A stretch of DNA of 64,000 nucleotides from Saccopteryx bilineata (Eukaryota > Chordata > Mammalia > Chiroptera > Emballonuridae): the NCBI RefSeq assembly GCF_036850765.1, contig NC_089492.1, positions 105,109,022-105,173,021 of the forward strand. The letters are read 5' to 3'. Made by a program: the position numbers and the translations under genes. Every line of letters begins with the position of its first letter. The stretch's first letter is position 1. Below are positions 21,890 to 34,361 of this stretch, one piece after another. The notes beneath the pieces are model-generated. The model ran no database searches. It was given only the letters and a program-made list of their open reading frames with translations, and was not told where the DNA came from.

Positions 21890-23225
21890 GCCACACGTCA
21901 ACTCTGTTCTTACGTGTTCAGTGTTTCTTAGATTCTGAGTATCAGTGAGATCGTACAGTGTTTGTCTTTCTCTGTCTGACTTATTTCACTAAGCCTAAAG
22001 CCCTCAAGGTCCATTCATGTTGTTGCAATGGCAGGATTTCCTTATTTATATATTTATTTTTTTATGGCTGAGTAATGTTATATGTGTATGGATTTTCTTT
22101 GTTCATTCCATTTGTCAACAGATACTTAACTTGTTTCCATGTCTTGGCTATTATAAATAATGCTGTGATGAACATAAGGGTGCAGATATCGCTTTGAAAT
22201 AGTGATTTTGTTTCCTTTGGACATATATCCAGAAGTGGGATTGCTGGATCGTATTGTAGTTCTATTTTTAATTGTTGAGGAAACTCCATACTATTTTTCT
22301 GTAACAACTATACTAATTTACATTCCTACCTAAGAGCCCCCTGCTTTTTTTATACCCTCATAAGCACTTACTTCTTGTCTTTTTAATAATAGCCAGCCTA
22401 ACAGCTGTGAGGTGCTGTCTCACTGAGGTTTTGATGTGTATTTCCCTGATGCTTAATGATGTTCAGCACCTTTTCATGTACCTGTGGTCATTTGTATGTC
22501 TTCTTTAGAAAGATGGTTGTTTAGTACTTCTGCTTGTTTTTTAAATGGGATTATTATTATTTTTTGCTATGAGTTTCTTATATATTTTGGATATTTGCTC
22601 CTTGAGCTATATGATTTGCAAACATTTTCTCCCATTGAGTAGGTTGTCTTTTCATTTTGTTGATAGTTTCTTTTGCTGTGCAGACGCTTTTGAGGTTGAT
22701 GGATTCCCACCTATTCATTTTTGCTTTTCTTGTTTTAATATCAAGGAGCTGCCTGACCAGGCGGTGGTGCAGTGAATAGAGTGTCAGACTGGGATGTGGA
22801 GGACCCAAGTTCGAGACCCCGAGGTCACCAGCTTGAGCGCGGGGTCATCTGGCTTGAGCAAAAAGCTCACTAGCTTGTAACCAAGGTTACTAGCTTGAGC
22901 AAGGGGTTACTCAGTCTGCTGAAGGCCCACCGTCAAGGCACATATGAGAAAGCAATCAATGAACAACTAAGGTGTTGCAATGGCAACAAAAAACTGATGA
23001 TTGATGATGATGCTTCTCATCTCTCTTTGTTCCTGTCTGTCTGTTCCTCTCTGATTCTCTCTCTGTCTCTGTAAAAAAAAAAAATCAAGGAGCTTTCCCC
23101 TATGTTTTCTTGTAGGAGTTTAATGGTTTCAGGTCTTACATTTAGGCCTTTAATTTATTTGGAATTAATCTTTTGAGTGCTGTAAGATGAGGGCGGCCCA
23201 TGTTCCTTTTTCATTGTTTCCTTGC
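21890..23225 (-). mobile_element. Old antisense L1 (L1MA-like), split by a SINE
   Basis: Reverse complement of an L1 3' end: GAGATCGTACAGTGTTTGTC, CTCAAGGTCCATTCATGTTG, TATCCAGAAGTGGGATTGCTG, then ORF2 C-terminal codons, interrupted at 22751-23083 and continuing with TTTCTTGTAGGAGTTTAATG and TTACATTTAGGCCTTTAAT. Minus-strand ORFs at 22062-22307 and 22578-22808 are ORF2 remnants. Much diverged. Confidence 0.82.
22751..23083 (+). mobile_element. tRNA-derived SINE (GCCTGACCAGGCGG type) with perfect TSD
   Basis: Head GCCTGACCAGGCGGTGGTGC, A-box-like GTGGTGCAGTGAATAG and B-box-like AAGTTCGAGACCCC, a body with CTTGAGCAAGGGGTTACTC and ATGAGAAAGCAATCAATG, a CTCTCTCTGTCTCTGT end and a short A tail. 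Flanked by the 11-bp duplication ATCAAGGAGCT (22740-22750 and 23084-23094). Same family as the copy at 60549. Such SINEs depend on L1 ORF2 protein for movement (known for tRNA-SINEs). Confidence 0.9.
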
Positions 23226-23234
23226 TATTTTAGT

Positions 23235-23400
23235 ACCCTCTTACCAACTTTGTGACTTTAGCCAAATCATATAAACTCTCTCAGCCTCATCTCAAAAGTA
23301 GGCATTATGTTAATGAGCTCCTGGGTGATTGTGAGGATTAAATTTATTAATCCTATATAAATATATGTATAACTTGTCTAGCACAGCATGAACCATATCG
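23235..23400 (+). repeat. MIR fragment
   Basis: TTTGTGACTTTAGCCAAATC, CTCTCTCAGCCTCATCTC, and GTGAGGATTAAATTTATTAA follow the MIR core order (GTGTGACCTTGGGCAAG, CTCTGAGCCTCAGTTTCC, GTGAGGATTAAATG). Confidence 0.65.
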
Positions 23401-26400
23401 AAAATACAGTGACTGTTTATTTCCTGCCAACTTATTTCCCTTTAAAAACTTCCTTTTACAACAAGATGTTAAATACTAATAGGAACATTTAATGAATTAC
23501 CATCCTTTATGGCACTTGTATTTTATTATGTAGGTAATTAGCTCAGTCATTCTTCATTCATTCCATATCAATGGATATGTTTTGTGGGCCTCTATGAATT
23601 CCAGAAGCTGTTAACTTTATCAGTTAAAATTTAAGTAACTATAAAGGGTCCTATGTTCCTGAAGTTTTACATAGTGAATTTGAGACTAAACACATAGATC
23701 TGGTAAGATACTTGATTTATTTTAGTAGTATGTTACAAGCTCACATTATTAGGGTATCTTTCTTGTATGAAAATTTCACTATCACCGGAATGCCTAAAAA
23801 TGGTCGCCAGAGTTGAGAGCGTTCTCTCTGACAGGAAGGACAGAAGGACAGAGCCTCAGGAAAGGCAGTGTGCCAAACATCACACACAGTCTTCCCAAAT
23901 GTTGTTTTGTCTTAACAGGCCTGTTTTTGTAGCTGACCTATCTGACAGAGGTGCATTTGGTATCATCCTCTAAGGATCCTGGACCTCATGATAAAATGAT
24001 TCAGAATATTCTGTGGTGAGAAGCACTGTGAGGAGCCAGAGATTTCCTTGGGGCTACTTTAGTCATAACAGAGATAGGACCATGTGCACAGCAAGGGGAG
24101 TTCAGGAGACACGACACTGAAGGAGTGAGATTGCAGGGAGGGTGTGGGGCATTAGAGCAGGGACACAATCCTTCCAGATTGCTTAGCACTTTTTAATCCA
24201 AAGAGCTGAAGCAGCTTCTCAGCCTGCTTATGAAGAGACAAACTGTCATAATTTCTATCAACTTTACAGGTGAGGACCTGAGAAGCATGGAGAGATTCAA
24301 GGGTCTCTTACCTGGCTCCAGCTTACCTGTGTGTCTTTATCTTCAGCACCTTAGTATTATCTTCTGCAGCAACCACAATCCCCTTTTTATCATCCCCAAT
24401 TATATACCAGATTCCTTTCCCAACTCTGATGCAGAGGGGAGAGGTACGTATACTGATACCAATTTATACATGAAAAAAACTGCAGCTTAAGAAAGCTTAA
24501 GTGTCTTACCTCAAGCTCACCTTGTAAATCATGGCAAGGTTGGGACAAATTTAGGCCTCCTGACTGGCAATGTTTCCTTTAAAATTTAGGGAAATGGAGG
24601 TCCTAGAAGTTCTGTCAGTGCATCTGAGTCCTTACGCCCAGGACAGCAGGCAGAGCAAGTGGAAGACAAGAGCAAGTATCACCTGTCCATCAGACCCCAT
24701 TTACTCCTTACCTGAGGATCCTTCTGGCAACTTAACCACTTTCTAGAGTCAGCACTTAGTGATGCTTGTGGAAATACAAACAATTTAGCACACAACCCTC
24801 AGAACTGTAAACTCCGGTAAATAGGATCAGGGGGAAGATTTAAGTGGAAGGGACAACTACTACAAAGACTGAACAGGAATTCATTAGACTCCACAGATAA
24901 AGCAAATAAAAGATCCATAACCACATGTGGGAAGCAAGAGGAAGATCATGAATCATTAAGATGCAATGAGGTCCTGCCACAACTTATTAATCAGATCGTG
25001 CGCAGGAGGGCTGGCTCAAGTACTCAAAGGAACCGGAAGCAGGAAGGCTGCTATGCACACCATTTTAGATGAGAGCAGGGTTCTACTGGCATGCATAGCT
25101 GTGTCTGCCCGATACTACCGTTTCTCCTTCAAATATTTCTTCCTGTTTCTGTATACTATTATTTGCTTCCTTGTTCTTCTGCTGTTTATTCCTCTCCTTT
25201 CTCCTCTCTACTTTCCCCTTTTCCTCCTTTTAAAAGAAATCCCTGTTCTTTTCCTGCTTTGTCTATCCACCTCTGCCTTTAATAGCTCACTCCCACTTTA
25301 TCTCCCTCGCTACCATACCATATTTCCCTCCCTCCTCAGACTCTCCTGGGACCTGCCTTCCTCCTCTTCCTGTACTCCCATTGCCCTGCATGCTTTCCCT
25401 GTAGGATTTGTTCTGCTGTGTGCAGGTCAAGGCGGGAGGCTCACACAACACTCTTCTCTCTGTCTTTTGCAGTTATGTTTCTTTCTGCACTTTGTATGGC
25501 TGAGAGGAGCAGGGGACTGAGGTCCTAGGTTGTTTGTTTCTATCATTAAATCAGATATCCTTGGATTTCTACATAAAAACCAAACACAAGTAGGCCGAAA
25601 AACATCTCACTGTGTCTTTGTATATTAAAGGGACACAGCTGAATAGAATATTAACTGTTATGAATAGTAAGGTACCTATTTCTCATCTCGTGCTGATTAG
25701 CACAGATTTTCCTGAAGTGAATGCCAGTATAGCTTCCCATTCTCCTGTTCTCTGACCTTCCCTCAGAAGAGATGTAACAGGTTCTCAAGAACTGAGCAAT
25801 ATTTTGTTTCAATTTTTATACAGTTTTTGAAGTAATTACTTCTAAGTGGAAAAGAAGAACTAAATAACTTTGGAGCAATGCTGTGTCATTTTCAGTAAGT
25901 TAAAAAAAAAGGGGAGAGTGGGTGGGTGTTAAGTGACAGAGGGGAGAGTGCTAAGAGAACAAACTGTGTGTGTGTGTGTGTGTGTGCTGTTGTTTCTGCA
26001 GCCTCTTGAGCATCCACTCCAGTCTCACGAGTTTTCTAAAACTGCTGGTGAGACTGTGGTATGACGGATATCTGTGCTCTTCTTCACAGTAAGGCTCTGG
26101 ATGCAACCTTCACACATTCAGCTGCAATAAAAAGCAATTTTCCACCTACCAGGAGAGCAGCAATTTGCGCACTGTATGATTAGTGATTTCATCCAGTTGT
26201 GGGTGACCCCCTGCTCATTTTTATATATTAAATGTTAAAAAGGGAAGGAAGAAACTTGACAGTGCTGGTTGATTGAAATTCTAAGAGGAAGATAAAAACC
26301 ATATTGAGAAAATCCAGGGTGCTGGGAAATTCAGGGTGTAAGGAGAGAAATAAGGAAAACAAAAAGAGAATAATCCTAACAGAAAGATTCCCCAAAGCTT

Positions 26401-27937
26401 CTCTGACTGTGAATAATGTTTGTATATTTTTCAGGCTGTTTGTTGTGCTGGTTCCATATTTAATGGGGTTTCAGCTCCTTCCTAGAGCTATATCCCCTCC
26501 TCTTTTTCTTCTCTCCCTTACTTTCCCCACCTACTTCTCTTTCTCCTTCTCCTTTCCCCTCCCTTTCCTCTTTCCTTTTCCTTCAGAAAGAAGCTATAAC
26601 AAATGCCTTCCAAAGAGGCAGACTGTCATGGTGACTGGTTGTCATGGAAACACAGCGATTCTGAGAACTGAAGTCCTGCTAGAGTGATCTGGGATCAGAC
26701 CCTGCTTAGGTCAGAGGGCAAGGCTGTCCATAGGATTTCTGGATAAGGGAAATCAGGAGATATAAGGTCATTTAAGGTATAGGACAGTGTGTATAAAGAA
26801 AGTCTGGAAAATGACATCTAAATATAGATAGTTATTTCTTATGTTTCATACTATGCATAATTACATTCGTTGTAATGTAAATAGGTGAATGTAGCTGTGT
26901 TTAAGGGCTTAAAAATGAAGAATAGTGGCAGTGTTTTTTTTGTTTTTGTTTTCTTTTTCTTTCTTTGTATTCTTTATAAAATGATATGGTTCATGTCTCT
27001 GGGGAAGCGGTCACAATTTGAAGACATTTTTTGCCAACTCTTTCATATCAAACCTGGTACAAAGAATTGCTATTTTAGTAGAATAAAAAAGTTCAGTTTT
27101 ATAGATGCCAATGTTGCCTTTGTTTTCCCAAATCAATAGCATCACATTTTATAAAGCACATTGAATTTTACTGAGGGCATTTCATGTTGGCCCAGTATTG
27201 CCACCTAGGTAATAGGGGACTCATCTTTATCTCAGATCCAGCTTTCTAGAATTCTCAGGTTTTCTCTCTTGAATCTAAATACAGATATGGGGTGTGGGGA
27301 CTTTTTCTCCATTGCTCCATACAGTGTTGAAGGTCACACTTCTCTTGAAGGTTATGTGTCATCCGATGGGGTCACAGGTGATGATGAGGAGTGAGCAAAA
27401 TTCACTAATTTTTTACCTTTATTTAGTTTGGAGAAATCACCTCTCTTTTGATTATTCTCAAAGACATTCCTCTCTCCTCTTCTTTTTCCACCTCTTCAAC
27501 CCCCAACCAATTCTCTTGATGTTCATTCACAATAGACTTCAATGATCCCAGAAGCACAGCATCCAAATCATTCAAAACCAGTCCTTTTTCCATGACAAGA
27601 GATCATCCTAGAAGATGAGGAAAGTATTTGTATCCCATCCTTTACAAAAACAACAACAAAAGTGCACTCGTATTTGCGATGGAAACAGATCACCAGTATT
27701 TGATTATACAGTCTATATAAAAATACTCTTTTTTCCAACTTGTTCACCAAGCAGATTGATTGATAAATGCATAAATGGTAAGTGGTTGGTGAATGCTCCT
27801 GTCAGTTGAAATGTTTTACTGAGTGGAATTTTTAAGGTATGTATGCTTTTGTTAGGTTCTCAGGAATGGAAGGAAGTCTTTCATTGCAGTCTGTACAACT
27901 TAACAAGGACTTACACAAATTTTCTTCTTAAAAAATC
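23401..27937. other. Mostly unique DNA, no gene seen
   Basis: The 184-codon ORF at 24966-25520 is compositionally biased (Ser/Leu/Phe/Pro from pyrimidine-rich sequence) and has no domain I recognise. A diverged minus-strand MIR may lie at 24440-24545. A (TG)n run lies at 25963-25987. About 26090-26190 is non-repetitive and could be conserved, but this cannot be judged without comparison. Confidence 0.45.
25963..25987. repeat. (TG)n microsatellite
   Basis: About twelve uninterrupted TG units. Confidence 0.95.
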
Positions 27938-28030
27938 GTTGCATTTATTGGGTGACACTGGTTAATAAAATTATCCAGATTTCAGGTGCCCAATTGTACA
28001 ACACATCTCAGTGTACCATATTGTTATACA
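27938..28030 (-). mobile_element. L1 3' UTR fragment, antisense
   Basis: GCATTTATTGGGTGACACTG, GTTAATAAAATTATCCAG and TTTCAGGTGCCCAATTGTAC are the reverse complement of an L1 3' terminus, severely 5'-truncated. The left T/A-rich edge is the old A tail. Confidence 0.65.
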
Positions 28031-28269
28031 AACTCTCTTTAACACAGCCAGTGTAGGGAAGCTTCAACTGCCTGCTGATAGTTTCTTTAGCAGTTGCCTC
28101 TCCAGCTTCTTTCCACCCCTGATCCCTTCTTCAGAGACAACCTGTTAAAACTCCTCAGCTCTGTTCATTTACCATATTTCTAAATTACTTACTGGTTTGC
28201 TGATTCTTCCACATTAGACATTATATTGATTTCACAGTATAGAAGATAAAGATTTTTTATTCTTATATA

Positions 28270-28815
28270 CTATTATAGAAGATTCTTGGAAAACATGGTC
28301 ACAACCGAGTTTATCATGTCTGCGTGTATAACCTTTGCAATGTGTCTTTGTAGCTCCTATGGAGAGGTATGGTTTGTTTCCCTACCCTATGAATCAGGGC
28401 TGGGCACATGACTTGCTTTGACCAATAGTTGTGCTGACAATGATTTTGTGGGACTTATAGATCTAGACTTCAAGGGGCCTTTTACCTTTGCTCTCACTCT
28501 CTCATAACACAGTTCTGAGGCCCTGATGTAAACAAGCTTTATCTAATCTACTTGTGGGTCCTAGCTGAGGCCCCTAGACTTACCAGTGGCAGGCAGTCAC
28601 CAAAACATGAGTGTGAGGACATTCTAGATAGATTGTATTTATTGAGATGTCACCCTCAGATGAAAGCAATCAGATGAGAGATGAATTGCTCATTTGAGCC
28701 CAGTTCAAATGACTAACCCACAGATTTATAAGCAAAAATTTACAGTTGTTTTAATCTATAAAGTTTTGGGGTAGATGACTATACAGAAATAGATCTCTGA
28801 TATAATCATTTGTTA
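28270..28815 (+). mobile_element. Probable ERVL-MaLR (MLT1-type) LTR
   Basis: Contains GGGCTGGGCACATGACTTGC followed by TTTGACCAATAGT, a CTCTCACTCTCTCAT segment, GGCCCCTAGAC and an end of the form GTTGTTTTAATCTATAAAGTTTTGGGGTAG, an order I associate with diverged MaLR LTRs. No flanking duplication is readable; subfamily not assigned. Confidence 0.45.
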
Positions 28816-29238
28816 CTCATACATATTTCATCTTTCTGTGTCTTTCCAATATAATTTATCACAATTTGGCATCATCCGAATTCGTTATTTACATAATTAT
28901 TAGGTATGTTAATATTGTTCCATTTTGAGCCAAAACTATGTTAAGAATACCTTTTCATTCTTGTTCAAACTTTGGTTTTGCTGAAGTTCTTCTTGTCTTC
29001 TTAAAATTTTTTTTACCTCAAATCTTTTGCCAACCTTTTCCTATATTCTCCAGTACACCCGTAAAATGACTCTCAATCCAATTTTCCAAACCTTAACCTG
29101 TCATAAGATTCACCATTTTTTGTTGGGGCCAACTTGGACTTGGTGAACATGTTAAGGACACTACTCTTTTATGGATTCTTGCTGTATTGGCCAAGAGTTT
29201 GCTTAAAGGCTTTAATCACTGTAAAAAAAAAATAAAAG
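28816..29238. other. Unique DNA, no gene seen
   Basis: AT-rich, no ORF or repeat recognised. Confidence 0.45.
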
Positions 29239-29632
29239 ACTAGATAAAGAATATGTGGCACATATATACCATGATATACTATTCAGCCATAAGAAATGAT
29301 GACATCGGATCACTTACAACAAAATGGTGAAATCTTGATAACATTATACGGAGTGAAATAAGTAAATCAGAAACCCCTCCAAAAAAACCCCAAGAACTGC
29401 AGGATTCCATACATTGGTGGGACATAAAAACGAGACTAAGAGACATGGACAAGAATGTGGTGGTTACGGGGGGGGGAGGGAAGGAGGGAGAGGGGGAGGG
29501 GGAGGGGCACAAAGAAAACTAGATAGAAGGTGACGGAGGACAATCTGACTTTGGGTGATGGGTATGCAACAGAATTGAATGACAAGATAACCTGGACATG
29601 TTTTCTTTGAATAAATGTACACTGATTTAAAA
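29239..29632 (+). mobile_element. 5'-truncated L1 of the young family (3' end only)
   Basis: Begins inside the last ORF2 codons (GATAAAGAATATGTGGCACA) and follows the L1-A sequence through GACATAAAAACGAGACTAAG, a G-rich tract (29468-29507), GGAGGACAATCTGACTTTGG and an A-rich tail interrupted by C. Only about 0.4 kb was copied, the usual 5' truncation. It differs from L1-A by scattered substitutions and an insertion of CCCCTCCAAAA-like bases near 29372, so it is somewhat older. Confidence 0.9.
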
Positions 29633-30037
29633 AAACAACAACAAAAAAACCCCAAAAAAACCCAGAAAAGTCTTTTCTTTAATACCATTACTTTTTGGGG
29701 ATTTAGATATTTATTTGGACAACTCACAAGTTGCATGTTAACAATCAAAAGTGATCTGTTTTTAAAAATGCTTTTAATGACTTCTCAAAAAAAAAAGATT
29801 CACCACTTTTATTTTTTTCTGGAAATTTCCCTCTCAGAACCTTTTATCTTCTGTTTTAATCCAAACTGGTTACTCTCTAAAATAGCTATTCAGATGTTGT
29901 CATGGGATTTCCTTTCTTATCACCCTAGGGATGCTATTTTCATTTCTTTTCATGAGTCCCCAGTTATACGGCTCCCACATTTACCTTTTTCTTGTTTTTC
30001 AGTAGCTTTTTTGTTTTTAGGAACTTAACCTCTAGAA
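29633..30037. other. Unique DNA, no gene seen
   Basis: ORF 29615-30028 starts in the L1 tail and reads through AT-rich sequence; no domain is recognised. Confidence 0.45.
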
Positions 30038-30176
30038 TAGTGGTTTTTAACCACCAGTCCATCAGAAATTTCATGCTGGTTCATCAAAGAGTTAACCATC
30101 CCCTTTACAACATCAGGGTGGTTAATTCTTTGGCAGACTAGCACATTTCTGGTGGACAGACAGTTGAAAACTACTG
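30038..30176. mobile_element. 139-bp hAT MITE
   Basis: Left end TAGTGGTTTTTAACCACCAG, right end (reverse complement) CAGTAGTTTTCAACTGTCTG, imperfect inverted repeats of CAGTGGTTTTCAAC type. Subterminal sequence is also partly inverted (CCATCAGAAATTTCATGCTG against CCACCAGAAATGTGC). The flanks CTCTAGAA (30030-30037) and CTCTATGA (30177-30184) match at 6 of 8 positions, consistent with an aged 8-bp hAT duplication. Confidence 0.7.
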
Positions 30177-30184
30177 CTCTATGA

Positions 30185-30696
30185 ATTTCTTGAGAAAACA
30201 TGCATAAGAGGTATGTTTTTTGAGATCTCACTTAGAAGGAAGCATCTTTATTTTTACTCTTGCTTTATAGTTTGGCTAGGTATAGAATTATACATTGGGC
30301 ATTATTTTCTCTGATTATTTTGAAGATATATCTCATTACCTCTAATTTACAATGTTTCTGTTCAGAAGTATTATGCCATTCTTATCCTCAATTCTTCATA
30401 TGTCATTCCCCTTCCCCCCTTACTATTTTCTTCATCCTTTGGATTCTAAAGTTTCACAGTAATGTCCTTGATGTAAATCTTTTTCTTCTATTATATTGGG
30501 CCTTTGTACTTTTCAACCTGGAAAGTCACTTTTTTCTATAATGCATATTTTATACTTTTGTATTTTTTTCCTTTGATAATTTCTTTCCTTGTATTTTCTA
30601 TTTACTCTATTCAGAACTCCTAGTTTGGGATGTTGGACCTCTTAGATTTCTTAGTTTTCATTGATTTGTTTTATTTATTTATTTATTTGTGAGATA
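30185..30696. other. Unique AT-rich DNA, no gene seen
   Basis: About 30230-30640 has the flavour of antisense old L1 (TGGCTAGGTATAGAATTATAC), but too diverged to call firmly. Confidence 0.35.
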
Positions 30697-31499
30697 TACT
30701 GTGAACTGAATGTTTGTGTCTCTCCCAAATTCATATGTTGAAATCCTTACCCTCAATATGATGGCATTTGGAGGTTTGGTATTTGGGTTAGATTAGGTCA
30801 AGAGTGGGCTGTCATGATAGGATTAATACCCTAGTAAAAAAAAGTAAGAGACATGAGATGCTTGTCTCTCTCTCTCCATGTGGATAAACCAAGGAAAGGC
30901 AACGAGAGGTCATAACAAAAGATGGCCATCTGCAAGCCAGAAAGTGAGCTGTCACTAGACACTGAATCTGCTAGCATCTTGATTTTGAACTTCCTACTCT
31001 CTAGAACTATGGGGAAAAGTATTTGTTTTTTAAACCACCTAGACTGTTGCCCTGGCCGGTTGGCTCAGCGGTAGAGCATCGGCCTAGCGTGCGGAGGACC
31101 CGGGTTCGATTCCCGGCCAGGGCACACAGGAGAAGCGCCCATTTGCTTCTCCACCCCTCCGCCGCGCTTTCCTCTCTGTCTCTCTCTTCCCCTCCCGCAG
31201 CCAAGGCTCCATTGGAGCAAAGATGGCCCGGGCGCTGGGGATGGCTCTGTGGCCTCTGCCTCAGGCGCTAGAGTGGCTCTGGTCGCAACATGGCGACACC
31301 CAGGATGGGCAGAGCATCGCCCCCTGGTGGGCAGAGCGTCGCCTCTGGTGGGTGTGCCGGGTGGATCCCGGTCGGGCGCATGCGGGAGTCTGTCTGACTG
31401 TCTCTCCCTGTTTCCAGCTTCAGAAAAAGTGAAAAAAATAAAAATAAATAAATAAATAAACCACCTAGACTGTTATAGCAGTCCTAATGGACTAAGACA
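30697..31499 (+). mobile_element. MLT1-like LTR (ERVL-MaLR), split by a SINE
   Basis: 30697-31048 plus 31475-31499: ACTGTGAACTGAATGTTTGTG, AAATTCATATGTTGAAATCC, CTTGTCTCTCTCTCTCCATG, AGATGGCCATCTGCAAGCCAG, CTAGAACTATGGGGAAAAG, then after the SINE ATAGCAGTCCTAATGGACTAAGAC. Same LTR class as 11700-12068. Confidence 0.75.
31049..31456 (+). mobile_element. tRNA-derived SINE (CCCTGGCCGG type) with perfect 18-bp TSD
   Basis: Complete copy. The tRNA-like head has an intact A box (TGGCTCAGCGGTAGAGC, about 31060-31076) and B box (GGGTTCGATTCCCGG, about 31102-31116), both needed for RNA polymerase III. The body contains GAGAAGCGCCCATTTGCTTC, CCATTGGAGCAAAGATGG, GGCAGAGCATCGCCCCCTGG and GGGAGTCTGTCTGACTGTC; the tail is GCTTCAGAAAAAG plus an (AAAT)n run. 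The flanking duplication TAAACCACCTAGACTGTT is exact (31031-31048 and 31457-31474). This is the best-preserved SINE in the window. Confidence 0.95.
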
Positions 31500-33439
31500 A
31501 AATATTCTCAACTTTGTTTTTGAACTCTTTTTTTTATTTGAACTCTAGACTCACATAACCAGCTGCTTGTTTGATATCTGAATGTGGTTGTGTTTTTAGA
31601 CCTACCTTCAAATTCAACCAGTCCAGGACTGAATTCATCTTCACTTGTTGTCTATTATCTGAACTGGGGAATGGTACTACTATCTTTCAAGAAAATCTAG
31701 TTATAATTGATACCTTTCTTCCTCATCATCCAATCCAAGTCCTATTTATTCTACTTCCTTAATGGTTCTTAACTCTATCCACTACTCTTTACCCCTACTG
31801 TCTCCGCCCTAGCTCTGGCTGTTGACATACATTTCCTACATTATGACAATGCCTTCTCTACTTGTTTCTATGATTTCTGAGTGATCACAATCTAATTGAT
31901 TTTTCATTTTGCAACTAAGCCTTAAGTTTAAACTCCGTTAAATATTGCGTCCCCCTCAGGCTTCCATCCTATATTTTTCTTATCTCTGTTATACAATTCT
32001 TAATCATGGGTATTGTAGTTGCCTATTCCCTTGATTGACTTTTACTCCAGACCTCTGATGATTTAGGGCAGGGTAATGCTTGTTATACAACAGATACACA
32101 ATATCTTTTATTACAAAAATCTCTACCTCCTGAAGTGGAGCATTTGGTCTTTGGATAGCTCTTTCTATTAAAATATTTTCCTTCATACTGTGCTGGAATT
32201 TATCATCCTAGAATGTTTATTCCTTCATTGTATTGTATTTATCTACTCTAAGCCGAAGATTTTCTAAAGCATAAGATCTGATTTCAAATATTTACTGCCT
32301 TTATAAAACATCACAAGGTTCTGAAAAATTTTCAACTTTCATTATTTAAACCACATGCCTTAGGTTGCCTACTGTACTTGGAAGTGGCACAAATTGTCTT
32401 TGTCATATAATGTGTCTTTTTTGGTTTGGAAAGTTTGGGATCTGCACAGTAGGGAACCAATCTAATGTCCCTGCTTGGTGCAGCCCCTCAGTCCCATTTT
32501 TTCCCAAACTGATACTGTTCCGTTTGAGTCTCATGGATTATTCTGACACTCACCTCTGGATCCCCATACCCCTCTTTAAAGTGTGTGGTGGCACTAGGAA
32601 ATGCTACCTGTTCAGGACACATGAGCTAATCTCCTCCGAGCCTCCAGTCACTGGCTTGATGTTAATATAGACAAGTTTGCTTTTGCTCCCTTTGGGATAG
32701 CCAGTTTATATTTGTGACTCTAGTTTTTAAAGTTATCAAGTAATATCCTCTACTTTTTTCACCTGAAAATTGGTTTTCTTTCTTTTAAAATATTTATGGT
32801 TATGTTGTGACCATCATGCAACCTTATGTTTTATTATGGATGCCAATTCTGCCACCCAGTGTGCTCTCCATCCATCTCAGACTTATGACATTAAAACAAT
32901 GTTAGCTTTTGGTTTGTATCCAATGTGTTTGGAAATTTGAAGGACAAAATTAGAATTGTCCTTGCTAAGTTGTTTTTGCTCTGTGATATCATTTGCTTTG
33001 TGAATACCTGTTTATGTGTTTGTATTTTACCCAAATTGTATTTTCACAGAAAGAACTTGGGGTTAGAAAAAAGTATCATCTGAGCTAACACATAATTAAG
33101 AAATAGAGTTTTCCTAAGAAATACTTTTTCCTTCATAATAGAATGGCAGTATATAGTCTTATTCAGATACCTATTCAAAATATTTGCTCATTGTTTTTTC
33201 TGACACATAAATGTTTTCAAGTCAATTTTAGTAATAAGACAACTAGTTACAAATCCCTTTTTTCTGTTTCTAATCTGAATACTTTTTTGAATAAAAAACT
33301 ACCCACTTTAATGTTCTCAGGGGCAGGGACAATACTCTATCAGGCTACACCCAACAATACATTCCCAGTTAATCAAAGGATTTTCTTTCCTCTCTTACAT
33401 ATTATTTCTTCTTTCTAAAATGTCTCTCCTCACCACTCA
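31500..33439. other. Unique DNA, no gene seen
   Basis: ORFs under about 105 codons only, no recognised domain, no named repeat. Confidence 0.45.
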
Positions 33440-33715
33440 TTGGCTAAGATTCTTATCATTTTTCAAAGCTTAACTTAAATTTCACACCCTTTGAGAAGCT
33501 TCTCTCTAGATTTTTCTACACCTGAAATTCTCAAAGTACTCATTATGTCATCTGCTATTTTTTTTGATACAAGATTTATATTTGTTAGTGTTATTTCTCA
33601 AGCTGGATTAGAAACTCCCTGAGGGTGGGGACAATATCTTGTTTTCCTATGTGATTTTTTACTATTTGTTGCAGATACTAGAAATATCATATAAATCTAG
33701 TTGAATTGAAGTTTC
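33440..33715 (+). repeat. LINE L2 3' fragment
   Basis: TTCAAAGCTTAACTTAAATTT, CACACCCTTTGAGAAGCTTC, ACTCATTATGTCATCTGC and GAAACTCCCTGAGGGTGGGG follow the L2 3' region in order. Diverged. Confidence 0.65.
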
Positions 33716-34346
33716 AGAAAACTTGAAGGAAGAAAAATGTGTCCAGGAAAGCAGGTTTAGGGGATTATTACTTTTCTTTAAACACAAACAGACAAAGAAT
33801 AATATGCTCTTTGAAATCGCTACAGCAGTGCTCCTCTGTGCTGTTGCAGCTCCTCACAAAAACATTCTAAGTCTAACTTGAGCATCTGTCATGACAAGAA
33901 TTTCCATACCCTTTGGTGACATCTCTAAATAGGGAAAAGACTGTGGAGGAGAGGCTGTGACTGATGACTGGGAACAGGGCAAGGCTGTGAGCCAGCAGTT
34001 TACAAGTCTTGGCAAGACTGATCTGGAATTTCTCCTTGGTGTCAAAACATGGGGCATGTGATTAGATTTTTCTTGTTTTACTACTATTTTTATTTGTTAT
34101 TTTGCCAGATAAAAAGAGAGAATCCTTGAATATTTTAGGATAGATTTATCAGTTTTTAGTTGAAACCAGCCATTTGGTTTCAAGATAACATGTGCTTCTT
34201 TGTTCTACCACTCACATCCTTATGAACTACTACTTTGGGAGGTCAGTGCTAAAGGATTAGGTTTGATTATTAAAAAAAAAAAATCCCTGTATACCGTCAG
34301 CTGAACCAGTCCCCATACCACCAGAAGCCCTACTTAAGCAATGGAA
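33716..34346. other. Unique DNA, no gene seen
   Basis: No repeat or ORF of note between the L2 fragment and L1-B. Confidence 0.45.
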
Positions 34347-34361
34347 CCATCCACTTTTTTC
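34347..34361. repeat. Target-site duplication at the 3' end of L1-B
   Basis: CCATCCACTTTTTTC is repeated at 41937-41951. Confidence 0.88.

Noticed and set aside
24966..25520. 184-codon ORF, the longest outside transposons
   Set aside because: Composition follows a pyrimidine-rich stretch (Leu/Ser/Phe/Pro); no domain, no promoter, and no support for translation.
31060..31116. Possible tRNA gene with A and B boxes
   Set aside because: The boxes belong to the head of a SINE with body, tail and target duplication; no cloverleaf with anticodon and acceptor stem is required or seen.
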